This document shows, piece after piece, positions 35,505-46,640 of a stretch of DNA of 64,000 nucleotides. The number at the start of each line of letters is the position of its first letter. The first letter of the stretch is position 1. The translations under genes and the position numbers were made by a program. The DNA is from Rostratula benghalensis (lineage: Eukaryota > Chordata > Aves > Charadriiformes > Rostratulidae). The notes beneath the pieces were generated by a model. That model was given only the letters and a program-made list of their open reading frames with translations. It was not told the origin of the DNA and did no database searches. The stretch covers positions 69,169-133,168 of the forward strand of contig VXAI01000306.1 in assembly GCA_013399305.1 (NCBI GenBank), given 5' to 3'.

Positions 35505-38500
35505 AGCATGCCAAACAAGGGAGAGGAAATTAAACTGCACATAGTTGCTGAGATAGTTGGTTGTCTTCATCCATCATGTACATCCATCACATACATCAAG
35601 TGGGCAGTGGAAAACTGGGAAGTTTTGAACTCATAACTTAATGCTCTTTCGTATATTCTCTTTGGAAGTAAAATACATACAACACGAATGCTCTAGCTCA
35701 CCGGTACCCAAAATCCAAACAGACAATGAATAAAAGAGAAAATTAAGAAGTCACAAGAAAAAAAAACAGGTCAACTTGCTTAATAATTTAGTTAAAAAAA
35801 CCAGACATATATCAGAGGGCATGTTTTAATTGCAGTTTTTAAACGACCTATGCATAAGAATATTAAAAATAGCTGCAGAAGCAAAATCTTGTATAGAGAA
35901 GTCATGCATCCTTGCCAAATTTGAAGGCAACACTCCAGAGCATTTGCATGAGAGAGTTCCTCAAGTAAATGCATTTTTTTTTAAATCAGAAAAGATTGTT
36001 CTACTAACCTGTCCTCAGAATCCACGGAGTCATTTTTAATTGAATTCTTTCAGCTCAGCCATCCTGAAATAAGCCATTGAATGAAAAATTTCCACTCACA
36101 CGCTTAAAGTATGTCAGCTGAAAACCAAATCTGTCCATATAAAGGATCATCATACCCTAAACATAGCTGGGGCTTCCGTTGCTATGCTTCTGCTGGTGGT
36201 GAGTACTCAGATCTGATCCTCTCAGTTGTTGGGGTACAACCCTTCCCATTCGGCCATCATCTCCAGAAAGGCTTTCCTCCAGTAGCTGAGGAACAGGGCT
36301 TCAAGTGACGGCATCTTTGCTTTCCAAGGAGCTGAATGCAGTGCTGCACCTCAGAAACAAGAGAAGTGGAGGACTATGACTCAAAATGTCCAGTTTTAGC
36401 ACCAAATATGGAACTCGGCTCTTTGTCTCAAATGTAATTATTCATCATTTCCACCACACAAGCTGATCAGAAATTGAACTGGGGAGACTCACACAGGCAA
36501 TTATAAACTATCTTCTAAATTATCTTCTTGCAAAGACGGGGAATAAATCTCCTTCAGTAAAAGCAAGATAAAACCAGGGTTAATTTTATGCCAGCTGGGT
36601 GCACAGTAGTTTACTCTTCTGCTTGTCAGCTGAACTGCTGTGTGATTTGTAATGAATTAGTACTGCAGCCTCTCAGGATATGTATGTGCAGTGTGCTGGT
36701 ATTCCAGCCCAGCATTGGATGTAAAACTGGCTCTGGATAAAACCAGCACTAAAGGTAGGAATGACAACACTGTTTGTCAGTGCCAATCTTGGTGTCTACG
36801 GGCTCCTCAACATTGTTAGCTGTTGAGCTCTTGGCTTGTTTGGCTGCTTTTTTAAACATGCTGAGCCTATGAACTCTTCTGGATATCAAATTCCAGCTGA
36901 TAATCTGCCACTTGGAGCTGGAAACATTTGGTGGGATTTTACAGAGATCTGACGTAAGGGAAGTACCGTGGAAATCAGGTGCAAACCAGTAACTTTGCCA
37001 AGAAAATAGCTTCAAAAATGAGCATCAGATGTGGCGTAGGGGATGTAATCGGGGGACAATCTTTGTCCATTTCTCTGTTTGTCATTTCTATATTAATATT
37101 CATCATAACCCAGCCCTGGTAGGAAATTACTATGCGTTTGCTCTAAATCGGTCAAAACTCCTGAACCAACCATATGGTGTGAATCCCTGTTTGTCTGGTA
37201 GCGCAGAGTCTATCTTTCACAGCCCTGATGCACATACAAAACTGTCTGCTTTCACTGCTTCCTAGCAGTGTTGTAAATATAACTGAACTTGTGAAAGAAA
37301 CAAGGTGTTAATTGATGGTGTACATATTCGCCCTCATAAACGTCTGCTCCTAAACTACTTTTCCTGGTTTCTAAGGAAACCCTTATTCCTTTAAACGGCC
37401 AAGATTCTCGCTCACAATACAGTTTAAATTCTTAATCATCTAAAGCACTTTTTTGCTGTGAGGGGAAAGGTGTAGATATGGCCCATCTGTATATTCAACA
37501 GTTACTTTGAACTGGGAGGAAGGGAAGATTTTTGTCACCGCTGATGGTAGGAAACCATCAATTCGCACATTATGGGAAATGTGATACCGTATTTTCAACT
37601 CCAGCTCCTGACTTTCTTAATTAAGACGGTGCTAGACACGCCAGAAGAAGGGGTCTGTGTGTCTGATCACGTGCAAGCGGTTAAAAACGGTTGCCTGCGG
37701 TTGCTTTGCTCATTGCACTGGTTCTTTTCATAAAGCTGTACCCATATGGGTCAACACTGCAGCAGAAATGCCATGGCTGATGCCCATGGTGTCTTCCCTT
37801 CAGCTGGGGCTTGGGTTACTTTTCTTCCCCACCACATCCCACAAGCCAGGTCAAAGCAGAGTTATCAAAGTCAAGGGGCTAAATTTGGGAGTCAAATGCT
37901 CATCCGTGGGCAGTGGATCCTCCTGGCTTTTTTTCCCCAGTCTAAATTGCACTAATTTACATTAATTCCCTAGGCTAACGTGCTCACAAGAGGAATTGCT
38001 GTCCTAGTCAAAACAAGATTAGGGTTTCTAAGTTAGAGAGCGTGTCTGTTTACGCTGTCCCTGATTCGTATTTAAAAAGTATGTGGGAACCTCTGTAATT
38101 CAAGAGAACACAACCACTGTAGCAAAAGCCAGGTCAAAAAGAAGCAGCCCAGATCTAAATAGACCTGGTGGGATATGTAGATACCTTGGCTGATGAGTGT
38201 GTGAGCCATGTGCCTGCTGACTTACACTGTGCAGTGCAGCTATGGGGCCCCTTTGAAACACCTCATGTCCTTCCAGCTACTTGGGCCTGTGCTGGTCCCT
38301 TCCCTTAACAGGGGCAAAGCGAAGGACGCTCAGGAACACCACAAAGTGCTGCCCAAAAGTGACCATTGCTGTCCTATAAATCCTTCTCCTCACAAAACTG
38401 CATGACTCAGTCTAATAACCATCCCTCTTTCATTGCAAGCAAAGCTTGAGATAAAGAACATGAAGAACTGTGAGTTTGTATTTTCAAATCATTACCGAAA

Positions 38501-39471
38501 AAGGAGACCTGTGGAGTGAAATCCTTGGCCTTGCCTTTAAGATTCCCAAGGTGATACAAGGGTGAGCAATGTCTACTGGCCCTCAGAGTCCTCACAGTTT
38601 CAAGGCTTAAAGTGAGGTGCCCTGTATTTTGGAGGCACAGAATCCAAGTGGCATTGCTTTATTTTTCCCATGCACTGCTACCCCTTCCCAATTCATTTTT
38701 AGATTAAAACTGAGATAGGTAACTTGTTGGGTTTTTTTCCCTGGGATTATGTTTTTCCCCAAAGAGGAAAGGGCATTGTCTGGACTGTATCATAATGACT
38801 GAGTCACTGCCAAGAGGGTTACAAAACCACGTGGGTAAACCTGCCCGATTGCAGGTGGACAACTTGTTGTCATTGTTATCAAATAACTCTCCATCAGTCC
38901 TGTCTTTCAGCCTCCCCACTCAACAACTGCCTCAGTAGAAATTACTGAACACATTTTCACTGCCATAAAAATTGGCCAGAGCTATATTTCTGGATTCCAA
39001 GAAAGCTTTTGACAGCCAACCATGATACTTTATGTAATAAGTTGTCAGCATACTGTGTATCACCTAACGCTGTCACTTGGCTTAGGTCAAAGCTGTCAAA
39101 TTGCCAACAAAATATTGTTACTAGAAGCACTAAATCTTCTTTTCAGCCTAGTCCTGTTGGGGTCCATCAGACATAGTCCTTGGTCTGTTATTGTTTATGT
39201 TGTGTATAAATGACCTACTGCATGAATATGCATGAACAACAAAGCTTACATATATGTAGACAACATTGCCAGCAGATGCTGCAGTCAGATTTTTAAAAGA
39301 TCTGTGAACTGGTAGGGTAGGACCGCTTATGGTCTTGCTTATGGTTTTAAAATCACACATGTAAAATGCTTCAGATCAGGGTCCAGACTGCGAGCATCTC
39401 CATTATACTCGCAGGTTACATTTATGCTGTACATTAAATTAACATTTAAGTTACAGATTTCACCCTTTGAC

Positions 39472-39478
39472 TATAAAA
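39472..39478 (+). promoter_or_regulatory. TATA-box-like site
   Basis: TATAAAA is followed within 10 bases by a C-run and then by a GC-richer segment to about 40120. The spacing would suit a TATA promoter or an LTR promoter, but no initiator, first exon or LTR boundaries can be shown. Confidence 0.2.
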
Positions 39479-40127
39479 CCCCCCGCTGAATTGTGAAAAA
39501 CTCATGCAGCCCTGGAGTGAGAGACCCAGAGAGGAGACGTGACGGAGACACCTGAGAGGAGCATTTGGGAGCTGTTCTGACTGGGTGAAGCTGGTCTCTG
39601 GGGACTTCTCCTTTTTTCCTTTCTTCTGGGCTGTGGTGTAACTTCTGCTCCGCTGATCCTAGAGGTGGGGAAAGGAGGGGAGGAGGTGGGAGAGCTTGTA
39701 ATCAGAACAAGATCTCAGCTGAGGGGGTGGGACCACAAAGCCTGAACTGTGGGTGCCATGCTCACAATGGAAGGCTGGCCTTGGTAGAAAGAGACTCTTT
39801 TGTCTCCATTGTACAAAAGGGAGACTTAAAGGGACCAAAGCGGTGCATTGTCTTCTCTTTTCGACAATATCTCTAATCAGCCCTTTGAAAACGCAGCCTT
39901 CCTGAAGCTCTCCACACAAACAAGTAGTCTCAGCAGCACAGAGGTGTTTGAAGGATGAGCATGTGTCCCTCGCAGCCAAGACACCCCGCAAAGGGTGCAA
40001 ACCAACTTTGTGCTGTCTCCCTGTCAGTTTGACAGCCAGTGCAGGGGGGTGAGTGGCAGCGCCAGACTGATTTCTTCTCCACCCCTGAAACTCTGGTCCC
40101 TCTACTTCAAATTTCATGGTACTGAAA

Positions 40128-40206
40128 CTTTACACCGACAAAACTCCTTTACCATTAGTGGGAGTAACTCTCCTTTAAACTGGAATAAGCAAGAACTGAG
40201 TCAGGC
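40128..40206. mobile_element. Possible ancient DNA-transposon (MITE) relic
   Basis: TTTACACCGACAAAACTCC, GGGAGTAACTC, then TTTAAACTGGAATAAGC and GAACTGAGTCAGGC follow the order of a palindromic sauropsid repeat known to me (TTTACACC ... TCCATTGACTTCAATGGAGTAACTCC ... CTGGTGTAA ... CAGAATCAGGC). The centre has diverged. Confidence 0.45.
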
Positions 40207-40466
40207 TTTTGGAGGGAGTACAGCAGTTAGAAATTCTTACATATCACAACGATGTATCGTATACGAACAGAAGAGACCATGCTAGCCAGAAATTCAGGAG
40301 TTTCAAAAGTAACCAAGGAGTTGAGCCTCCTGAGTTTATAGATGCCTGGCAAAATGTTCTGTAAAACGTCTGAGTTTCCGTAATGCTGAGCATTAACAGC
40401 CCAAAAACTAAGTTCATTTAAGACATCAAAATTCAATACTGAGACGCTAACTTAGCTTAAAAACAG

Positions 40467-40484
40467 CAACAACAACAACAAAAA
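40467..40484 (+). repeat. CAA microsatellite
   Basis: About five CAA units followed by A and C runs. Confidence 0.85.
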
Positions 40485-40619
40485 CCCCCCCTCAGACACT
40501 TTTTCAAATGGGATGAGAGACCCCATTACATCACCTCACACCAGTTCCTGCACCCTTGCTGCAGAATCCTCCACCTAAGGTGTCTACACTCCTGGTCTCA
40601 GCAGCTTGTATCTGCACTG

Positions 40620-41280
40620 CTAAATCAAACGGGTCCGGGAGCCGTTCTCTGCCTCTGTGGCTCAGAACAGCACAGCCTCGCCAGCTGCCTGGCTGTCCCT
40701 TGGGCACTGTGGGATGCTCCTACGGGTCTGGATAGAAATGTGGCGTTCTGATTGTGTTGTTACTCTATCCGGCACTGAATCATGAGGGTCTGGAGCCCGT
40801 GATGGTGATTTTTTCCTCGCAGGACCTCCTTGCGGGCTCTCTGTGCGTGCGGAACAGGGTTGGAGGGACCATCCTGGATGACCTCAGGACAGAGGGGGAC
40901 AAACTTGGTGCCCCCTCCCTGATAGCCCCAGCCGGGCTCAAGAGCCAGCCGCATCCCAGCACTCCTTGAGGGAGAGGAGCTCGCCCGTATCCAGACCGCA
41001 CCGAGGTGTGAGCTAACAGCTAATAGCTAAGTAGCCCGCATGGCCAGCAGTCAAGCTTGCTCCCTAGCCCCGCTTTACTGAGCAGCACAGACATGGCCCT
41101 TGACAACTTGATTTTTGCTCGGAGAGGGAGCGCGAGGCTCCTGGAGAAGTCCTCAGGGTGTGACGTGCGACTGCGGCTCCCAGACGGCTCTGCCAGCGCA
41201 ACCCAGGCGTGACATGGCCTGCAGTCCCCTCCGCCACTGCCCACTGCTCCCCAGGAGCCCAGCCTGACACTCGCCGTAAT
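40620..41280. other. CpG-enriched, GC-richer segment
   Basis: About 660 bases with clearly more CpG than the surroundings, particularly at 41110-41280 (about ten CpG in 140 bases). Frames on both strands are open but unrecognised. It could be an old CpG island, an exon-bearing segment or only local GC enrichment. Confidence 0.35.
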
Positions 41281-41790
41281 TTGTGCCTAAACCTGGGGCT
41301 GCTTGAGAGATGAGTAAAAGGATGATATCATCTTATTTGGCAGCTTTATATATGGCTGGGAGAAAAAAAAAAAACCAAAAAACAACTCAAGTCCCTTTTT
41401 TCCCTTTAATATAGAGCAACTGTTAGGAGCATTTACAGGTCTATACATTTAGGTTTTTATTACTTTGATTAATGATTTGATTTAAACAGCAGCAAAGGTT
41501 CTACCAACTCCACGCTATTGATTATGTGGTCAATAAGTGGATACAATTATCATGCCAAAAACACAGTCTTCTATTAATGCTGATGTGAAGGCATTTCAAA
41601 ATATAAAGCAGCGGTGGATATGTTGTGACTCAGAGCAGAGAATCAAAGTCACAGCATGGGATGGCAATAAAGAAAAGAACACAGTAATGAGGAGAAAAGT
41701 CTAAGGAAAAAAGGCAGCACTTGACAGACTCTTTGCAAGTTAGAAAACAAGCAGTTCTGAGAGCCGCATCATTAAGGAAGCCTAGTTTAC
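41281..41790. other. AT-rich unique stretch, no gene recognised
   Basis: Contains A-rich low-complexity sequence around 41365-41385. Nothing else stands out. Confidence 0.5.
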
Positions 41791-41920
41791 TATGAGACTG
41801 TGTCCTATATTCCTATTCCCTTCCTCCGCCCCACCAACCATCCCAAATCCTGTGTTCCCTGTGGCCTCAATACCCTCCCACAGCATCCTCCCTCATCCCC
41901 TCATCTTCCTCCTCCCCCAG

Positions 41921-42190
41921 CACTGTCATCTCTCCACCATTCCCGTGCTGCCCAAGCAGCAGCGTGCATCCCAGATGGTCCTGAGGGATGAGGGTGCTGA
42001 CCTGCTGACCTTTGAGCACCTCCTGCTTGGCCAGCTGGCAACCAAACTCTGCAGACAACTGCTGGGCTCAGGCTTCTGCCACTGAGCTCCTCCCTGAGGA
42101 AATCTCCAGCACAGCATTTCCTTGGATCCCTCTCCCCTTTGCAGATGCTGCTTTTCACAGTTTCTAATAAACTCACGTTATCTGAGAGCT
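41921..42190 (+). CDS. Possible 3'-terminal exon, product unknown
   Basis: A pyrimidine-rich tract (TCTTCCTCCTCCCCCAG, ending at 41920) could serve as a splice acceptor. A frame then runs 54 codons to TGA (42083-42085), and AATAAA follows at 42166-42171, about 80 bases after the stop. The frame uses mostly G or C at third positions, as bird coding exons often do. The peptide includes VLPKQQRASQMVLRDEGADL and ends in LLGSGFCH; I recognise no family. The frame is also open upstream of the acceptor to 41792, and a minus-strand frame overlaps. This is a hypothesis from signal order, not a secure gene. Confidence 0.2.
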
Positions 42191-45100
42191 GTAGACAGTA
42201 AAACTTGTTTACATCAATCATCAGTGGATTAAAGACATTATGAGGGATGGGATGGGTGGAATCTGAGGCAGATACCAGATTTAAGCAGTTTTTTTTCCTT
42301 GCAACACTGGATCAGAATCTTTGTCCTGTAACTACTTTTCCAAAGAAGAGCTACAACAGCTCTAACCAAAAGTCTCAGCTGTAGCCTCTTTCAAATGCTC
42401 ATTTTCCCTTTAAAAAAAAAATATACAGGTTAGCTACATTTTGACATAATATAAAGGTCACATAAATAAAGACCAACAACTAAAACTCAGCCTCAGTTTC
42501 CCTCAGCAATTGGTATGCCATGGAAAAATTAATGCTACTGTCTATAAAGACATCTGTGTGTACAGCTTAGTCCAAGCCTTGGCTAATGGCTGTATTCCTC
42601 ATTTTAACTGGGATTTGTGGAGTCAGGAGGCTCCCACTCTTTCGTTCCACGGTGCCTGTGGATAACTGAGGCAGATACGGTGTGAGAAATAATCAGCAGG
42701 TCTCAGCATTCACAGCAACCTGGGTTTCTGCACAGGACTGCTTGATGGCGTAATTAAAAGCCTAATTCAGAGACCAGAATTAAAGTTCAGCTGCCACTTT
42801 TACCCTTTTTCCCTGCCTTTTGAACCTTTAATTTTGTTACATTAATAATCTTCTAGGAAAGCTTCCTACAGATTCTTCTGTATTTCTTTAAAATGACAGA
42901 AATAGACCTACTCTGCCACGTACCTAGATCTGTTAGCACCAGGGCACCTGGGGCTGTTCAGGAGGGACAATTTGAGATTGGGCTTTTTGCCTCATTTAAT
43001 GGAAAAAAAATATTCCCCGAGTTATATGGCTAAATTTCCTGGGTTGTATGGATAAAACTTGGATGCTGATGGTGACAAGCATCTCTCTGGCAGCTTAGTG
43101 GAAAGCTTTCTACACAACTCCAATAACCATTGAGAAAAGCAGGGTGTGATTTACATACTCCTACACCAGGCATTCCCACAGAACCGCTAGGCTGTGATCG
43201 CAGCACATTATTAAATGCAGAGAGCATGCAAAAAGTTTTTTGTTGGTTTTTTTTTTTTAAAAAAAAAAAAAGGGATATTCAAACATTCAAATAAAACCTT
43301 TCCCATTTTTTCAAATCACAGCTAATTTCCACCAGCTGACAGGAAGCACATTTTGCTCTCCTACACATCCTCTTTCTCAAAAACGTCCAGTTTCTCTTTG
43401 TTTTGACAAGTTTGGTCTCATTTTAAAAAGTGTTGGGTTTTTTAAAGTTTAAAAAGATGGCTAAGCCGATGAATTTTCCAAATGAAGGGGTAAATTAATA
43501 ATTACAGAACTGAGAAAACACAGGCAGTTACAAAAGGGGGAGGTAAAGAGTAACAAAATTAGAAGCCAGTGAAAAGATGGAAATGGCTATAAAATCCTAA
43601 CTGCAGGCATTGCATATAGGTTTGTTTATGAACATACTCAACATGTATGCATCTCACACGCTGGGGGTAATGACAGCCATATGGTGAAGCGTGGAACTGC
43701 GAGGAGAGTCCTGGAGCACTGACAATATGACTAAATCCTCTCTGTGTGTTTGACCACCTCATTGACTCCCTGACAATCCATCCATCTCTGCTGAAGCTCT
43801 TGAGATGTTCCAAACCTCCAAACAGACTAAGGCTTCTCTTCTAATCTGCTAGTGCATTTCTTTTGTATTTCCTGCTCAAGGACCAGGACAGATGCTTCGT
43901 ATCATTGGGAAGGAAACCTCTGCTTCCTGAAGATGTAGAGGTTACCAGAGTCACAGAGAAGAGGTTGAGGCTCCCTCTGAGACTGTGAGGAATGTGAGAG
44001 AATGGACTTTTAACACAGGATACTTTTATACGCTGAAAATCTATTGGAGGCCATTTTAGGAAGCTTTTATGGCTTCTTCTAAATTGTGCATCCATAGTAT
44101 TTGCTTCCTTGCTAAAACATGGTTCAAGGTGAGGGATCCACATTGAAGTTTAATTGTTACTTCAACTTCAGAAATGTTTGTTTGACTTGTATCTCCCAAT
44201 GTCATAGAAGTTCAAATACTGCTGCAGCAATATTTTACGGCAGAAAACCGAGCTAAAAATTTGAGGCCCACAGGTCAAACATTCTATCATTAAAAAAAAA
44301 AAAAATTAAAAAAGAAAGGAAGTTGAGCATCTATTTCTTAAAAGATATTCAGGAGACCACCAGATCTCATACAGGAACTTGCTCTTTAGAAGAAGTGTGT
44401 TTTAAAAATGCGAAAGAAGAATCTTAATCAAAGAAAGTTCAATTCATTCCCTTTCCCTTCCTTTTAAAAGAAAATAAAATATGAAAATTCGAATTGAAGA
44501 GTGTGTCTGTGAGACACTGGAAGATGCTACCCAAGGGTGTTAGCTGTAGAGAGGAGGATAGCTGTATTAAAATGAATAATTTTGTGGGGAAAGGATAGAG
44601 AGATGTTGCTGTAAGAAAAAAATCTTTTTGATTGACATGAGAAATTGCTGCCACATGAAACAGTTCATCTTCTTTGAAGGGCTCTTTTGTCAGTGAGGTC
44701 AGGTCAAAGAGGTTTGAAAGGTCCTCATCAAAGGAAGTTGCCTTTCTAGGCCCAGTGCATTCCCTTGCTGGAGTAGTCTTGGCTTCAGGAACTGTATGGA
44801 GATGTGGGAAGCCGGGGGATGGCAGCTGCATAGCTAAGCAACCACGGCTAGCTCAGCCATGAATCAACACTGTCACCTGCTGTGGGCAAGATAATCTCCT
44901 CGTCGCCCAGGCTGGTGGAAAACTGCTGCACACAGGCGAGTGCTCAGCAGAACTTGTCTGAGCATAGCGTGGTCCTGCTCAGTTTGCACGTGTACGTAGA
45001 AAGCAGGAGGTGGTCCCTGTGCTCACCACCCCATGTCCCAGTCAGAATTTGGGTTTGCAGCTGAAATAGCAATGTAAGCCATGCAGTGTGTCTGAAAAAA

Positions 45101-45285
45101 ACAGAAATCCCTCTTCCTCTCTTTCTTCCCTGTCTCATTGCTGTTCCTTGTTCCTCCAGCACCTCTGCTTATCCAGGAGTGGGAGAGTCCAGTTTTTCCC
45201 CTCGTTACAGGAGCACTGTCCCCGGGGAGGGCATTGTATCTCTTTGCAATGCGAAGGGAGCAACACGTGTTAAATTCTAGCCCTA
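42191..45285. other. Unique stretch, no gene recognised
   Basis: AT-rich with a T12A13 palindromic homopolymer pair (43247-43271), an A13 run near 44291-44304 and a cluster of nuclear-receptor-like half-sites (44696-44724). A minus-strand frame at 44439-44831 is open for 130 residues, but no family is recognised. Confidence 0.5.
43247..43271. repeat. T12A13 palindromic homopolymer pair
   Basis: Twelve T followed directly by thirteen A, a perfect self-complementary stretch. Such junctions are unstable and may vary in length or be mis-assembled. Confidence 0.9.
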
Positions 45286-45352
45286 ACCATCAAGTCCAAC
45301 CTGTCGGTGCCACCTCTCTCCCCTGGTGTCACTAGCCATGAGTCCCTAGCTT
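45286..45352 (-). mobile_element. Possible CR1 LINE remnant
   Basis: Plus-strand words CATCAAGTCCAACC and CACTAGCCATGAGTCCCTAGC resemble the reverse complement of a CR1 3' UTR (GATCATCGAGTCCAACC ... CACTAAACCATGTCCCTAAGC). It is short and diverged. Confidence 0.45.
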
Positions 45353-45398
45353 TGTAGGCATTCCCTACCACCCCACTTGGAGGTGGCCATGTCGTTTT

Positions 45399-45458
45399 GG
45401 TGTCACACGCAAGCAGTTGGCCAGGCTTGTGGTGTCACACCCAAGCAGTCAGCCAGGC
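45399..45458 (+). repeat. Tandem duplication, period 32
   Basis: GGTGTCACACGCAAGCAGTT followed by GGCCAGGC is repeated 32 bases later with three changes. Two copies only. Confidence 0.85.
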
Positions 45459-45955
45459 ACTGCCCTGCAGATGGCTCAGCCAAACCAAGTCAGGGATGCC
45501 ATAGCCTACAACGATGCAGCTGATGCCACCACAGGGGAGCTGCCAACACATTCCGGCACTGCCAATGCGCTCTGGTCTAAACATAGCACAGGTGACTTGT
45601 CTTTCTGGTAGCCAGCACCAATTTCTGTATTCCCTATTTTCTTCTGAAATCTTGTTCCAAGCATCTACTCTTGCTTAGTTCGAATGAGACCTGAGCTCTT
45701 TCCCCTCTGACCTGCAACACATCAAACTCGGAGGAAAATTCCCCCGCTCCTTTTTCCGGTCACTTGGAGCTGCCCCACATGCTGAAGGAGGGTTCTGCTC
45801 CCCACTTCTACCCTGCACCCACTGCCTCCCACTCCAACAGGACCTGGTGTCTCCCTGCAGAAAGAAAGCACAGGAATTAGCATCTCATTGAGATGAGAGA
45901 AGCAGCTCAGACCTCTGCAAGAGACATGCAAAGCCCAGCCCTGGTAAAGGTCAGA

Positions 45956-46004
45956 TCTTTCTTCTTTCTTTTCTTTTTTTTTTTTTCTTTTTTTTTTTTT
46001 TTCC
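45956..46004 (+). repeat. 49-base pure pyrimidine tract
   Basis: Almost all T with scattered C, ending in TTCCAG. It resembles an unusually long splice-acceptor tract or, on the other strand, an A/G-rich simple repeat. No exon is recognised after it. Confidence 0.85.
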
Positions 46005-46379
46005 AGGGTAGTTTTCTAGGAAAGCTCAGAAATTTTGGGGCTTCTATTTGTTCTGTAAAAGCGAGCTGACCTTCTGATACAGTTGTGTTGTATCAGACTC
46101 CAGGCTCTGCTTCCTTGGGCAGGAATTTGGGATGCTCAGCGCCTTGAAGCCTCGCTTGGCTGATTGCAGGCAGGTTTCACTGCCGCCCGCACAGTCACAT
46201 CCCCAGTTACATGAAAAATCACCTTTGCTGATTAGGACAGGGCTTTTCTTCTTGATTGCATTGCCCTGTTTACTGTCATTGAATTTTTGAATCAGGAGGA
46301 CGTTTTGTTTGTTTCTCAAATTTTAATTGCTGTATGACTTTCCTCTTCCTCACTAACCTGCTTTTTCGTTTTAGCAAAC
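46005..46379. other. Unique stretch, no gene recognised
   Basis: Nothing beyond short open frames on the minus strand. Confidence 0.5.
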
Positions 46380-46640
46380 AGTTCTAGAGGTAATTGCCGA
46401 GTTCATATATTCATGGAAACCCAGCAGATATGTACAATAATAGCACAATTTGATATTTATGAAGTGCCACTTTTCTACAAAGGTGGAATTTCAGTTAATT
46501 ATCACTGGGCTGTTTATTAACACTTGGAAATGGAAAAATAATGAATGGGCACATCGTTTATTCATTAAAATGCTGCTGATGAGTTGCCCCATTCATAAAT
46601 TAGCCTTGCATTTCATTTCAGCCGAGCACTGCCTGTGCTG
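46380..46640. other. Candidate conserved non-coding element
   Basis: A compact AT-rich segment without simple repeats, rich in homeodomain-like words (TTAATTATC, ATTCATTAAAATG, CATTCATAAATTAG). It resembles vertebrate conserved enhancers in texture. This is judged by eye only. Confidence 0.25.

Larger units (their letters stand above)
34826..40600. other. Unique stretch, no gene confidently recognised
   Basis: AT-rich overall. It includes a reading frame of unclear nature (35160-35504), a TATA-like site with a GC-richer downstream segment (39472-40120), a MITE-like relic (40128-40206) and a CAA repeat (40467-40484). No RNA genes are seen. Confidence 0.5.

Noticed and set aside
39659..40117. 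Minus-strand frame of 152 codons, the longest without undetermined bases
   Set aside because: No recognisable family, no clear splice or promoter context on that strand; frames of this length are expected by chance in GC-richer non-coding DNA.
44439..44831. Minus-strand frame of 130 codons with an acidic protein-like stretch
   Set aside because: No family recognised, and the second half is low-complexity and hydrophobic; AT-rich context with no supporting signals.
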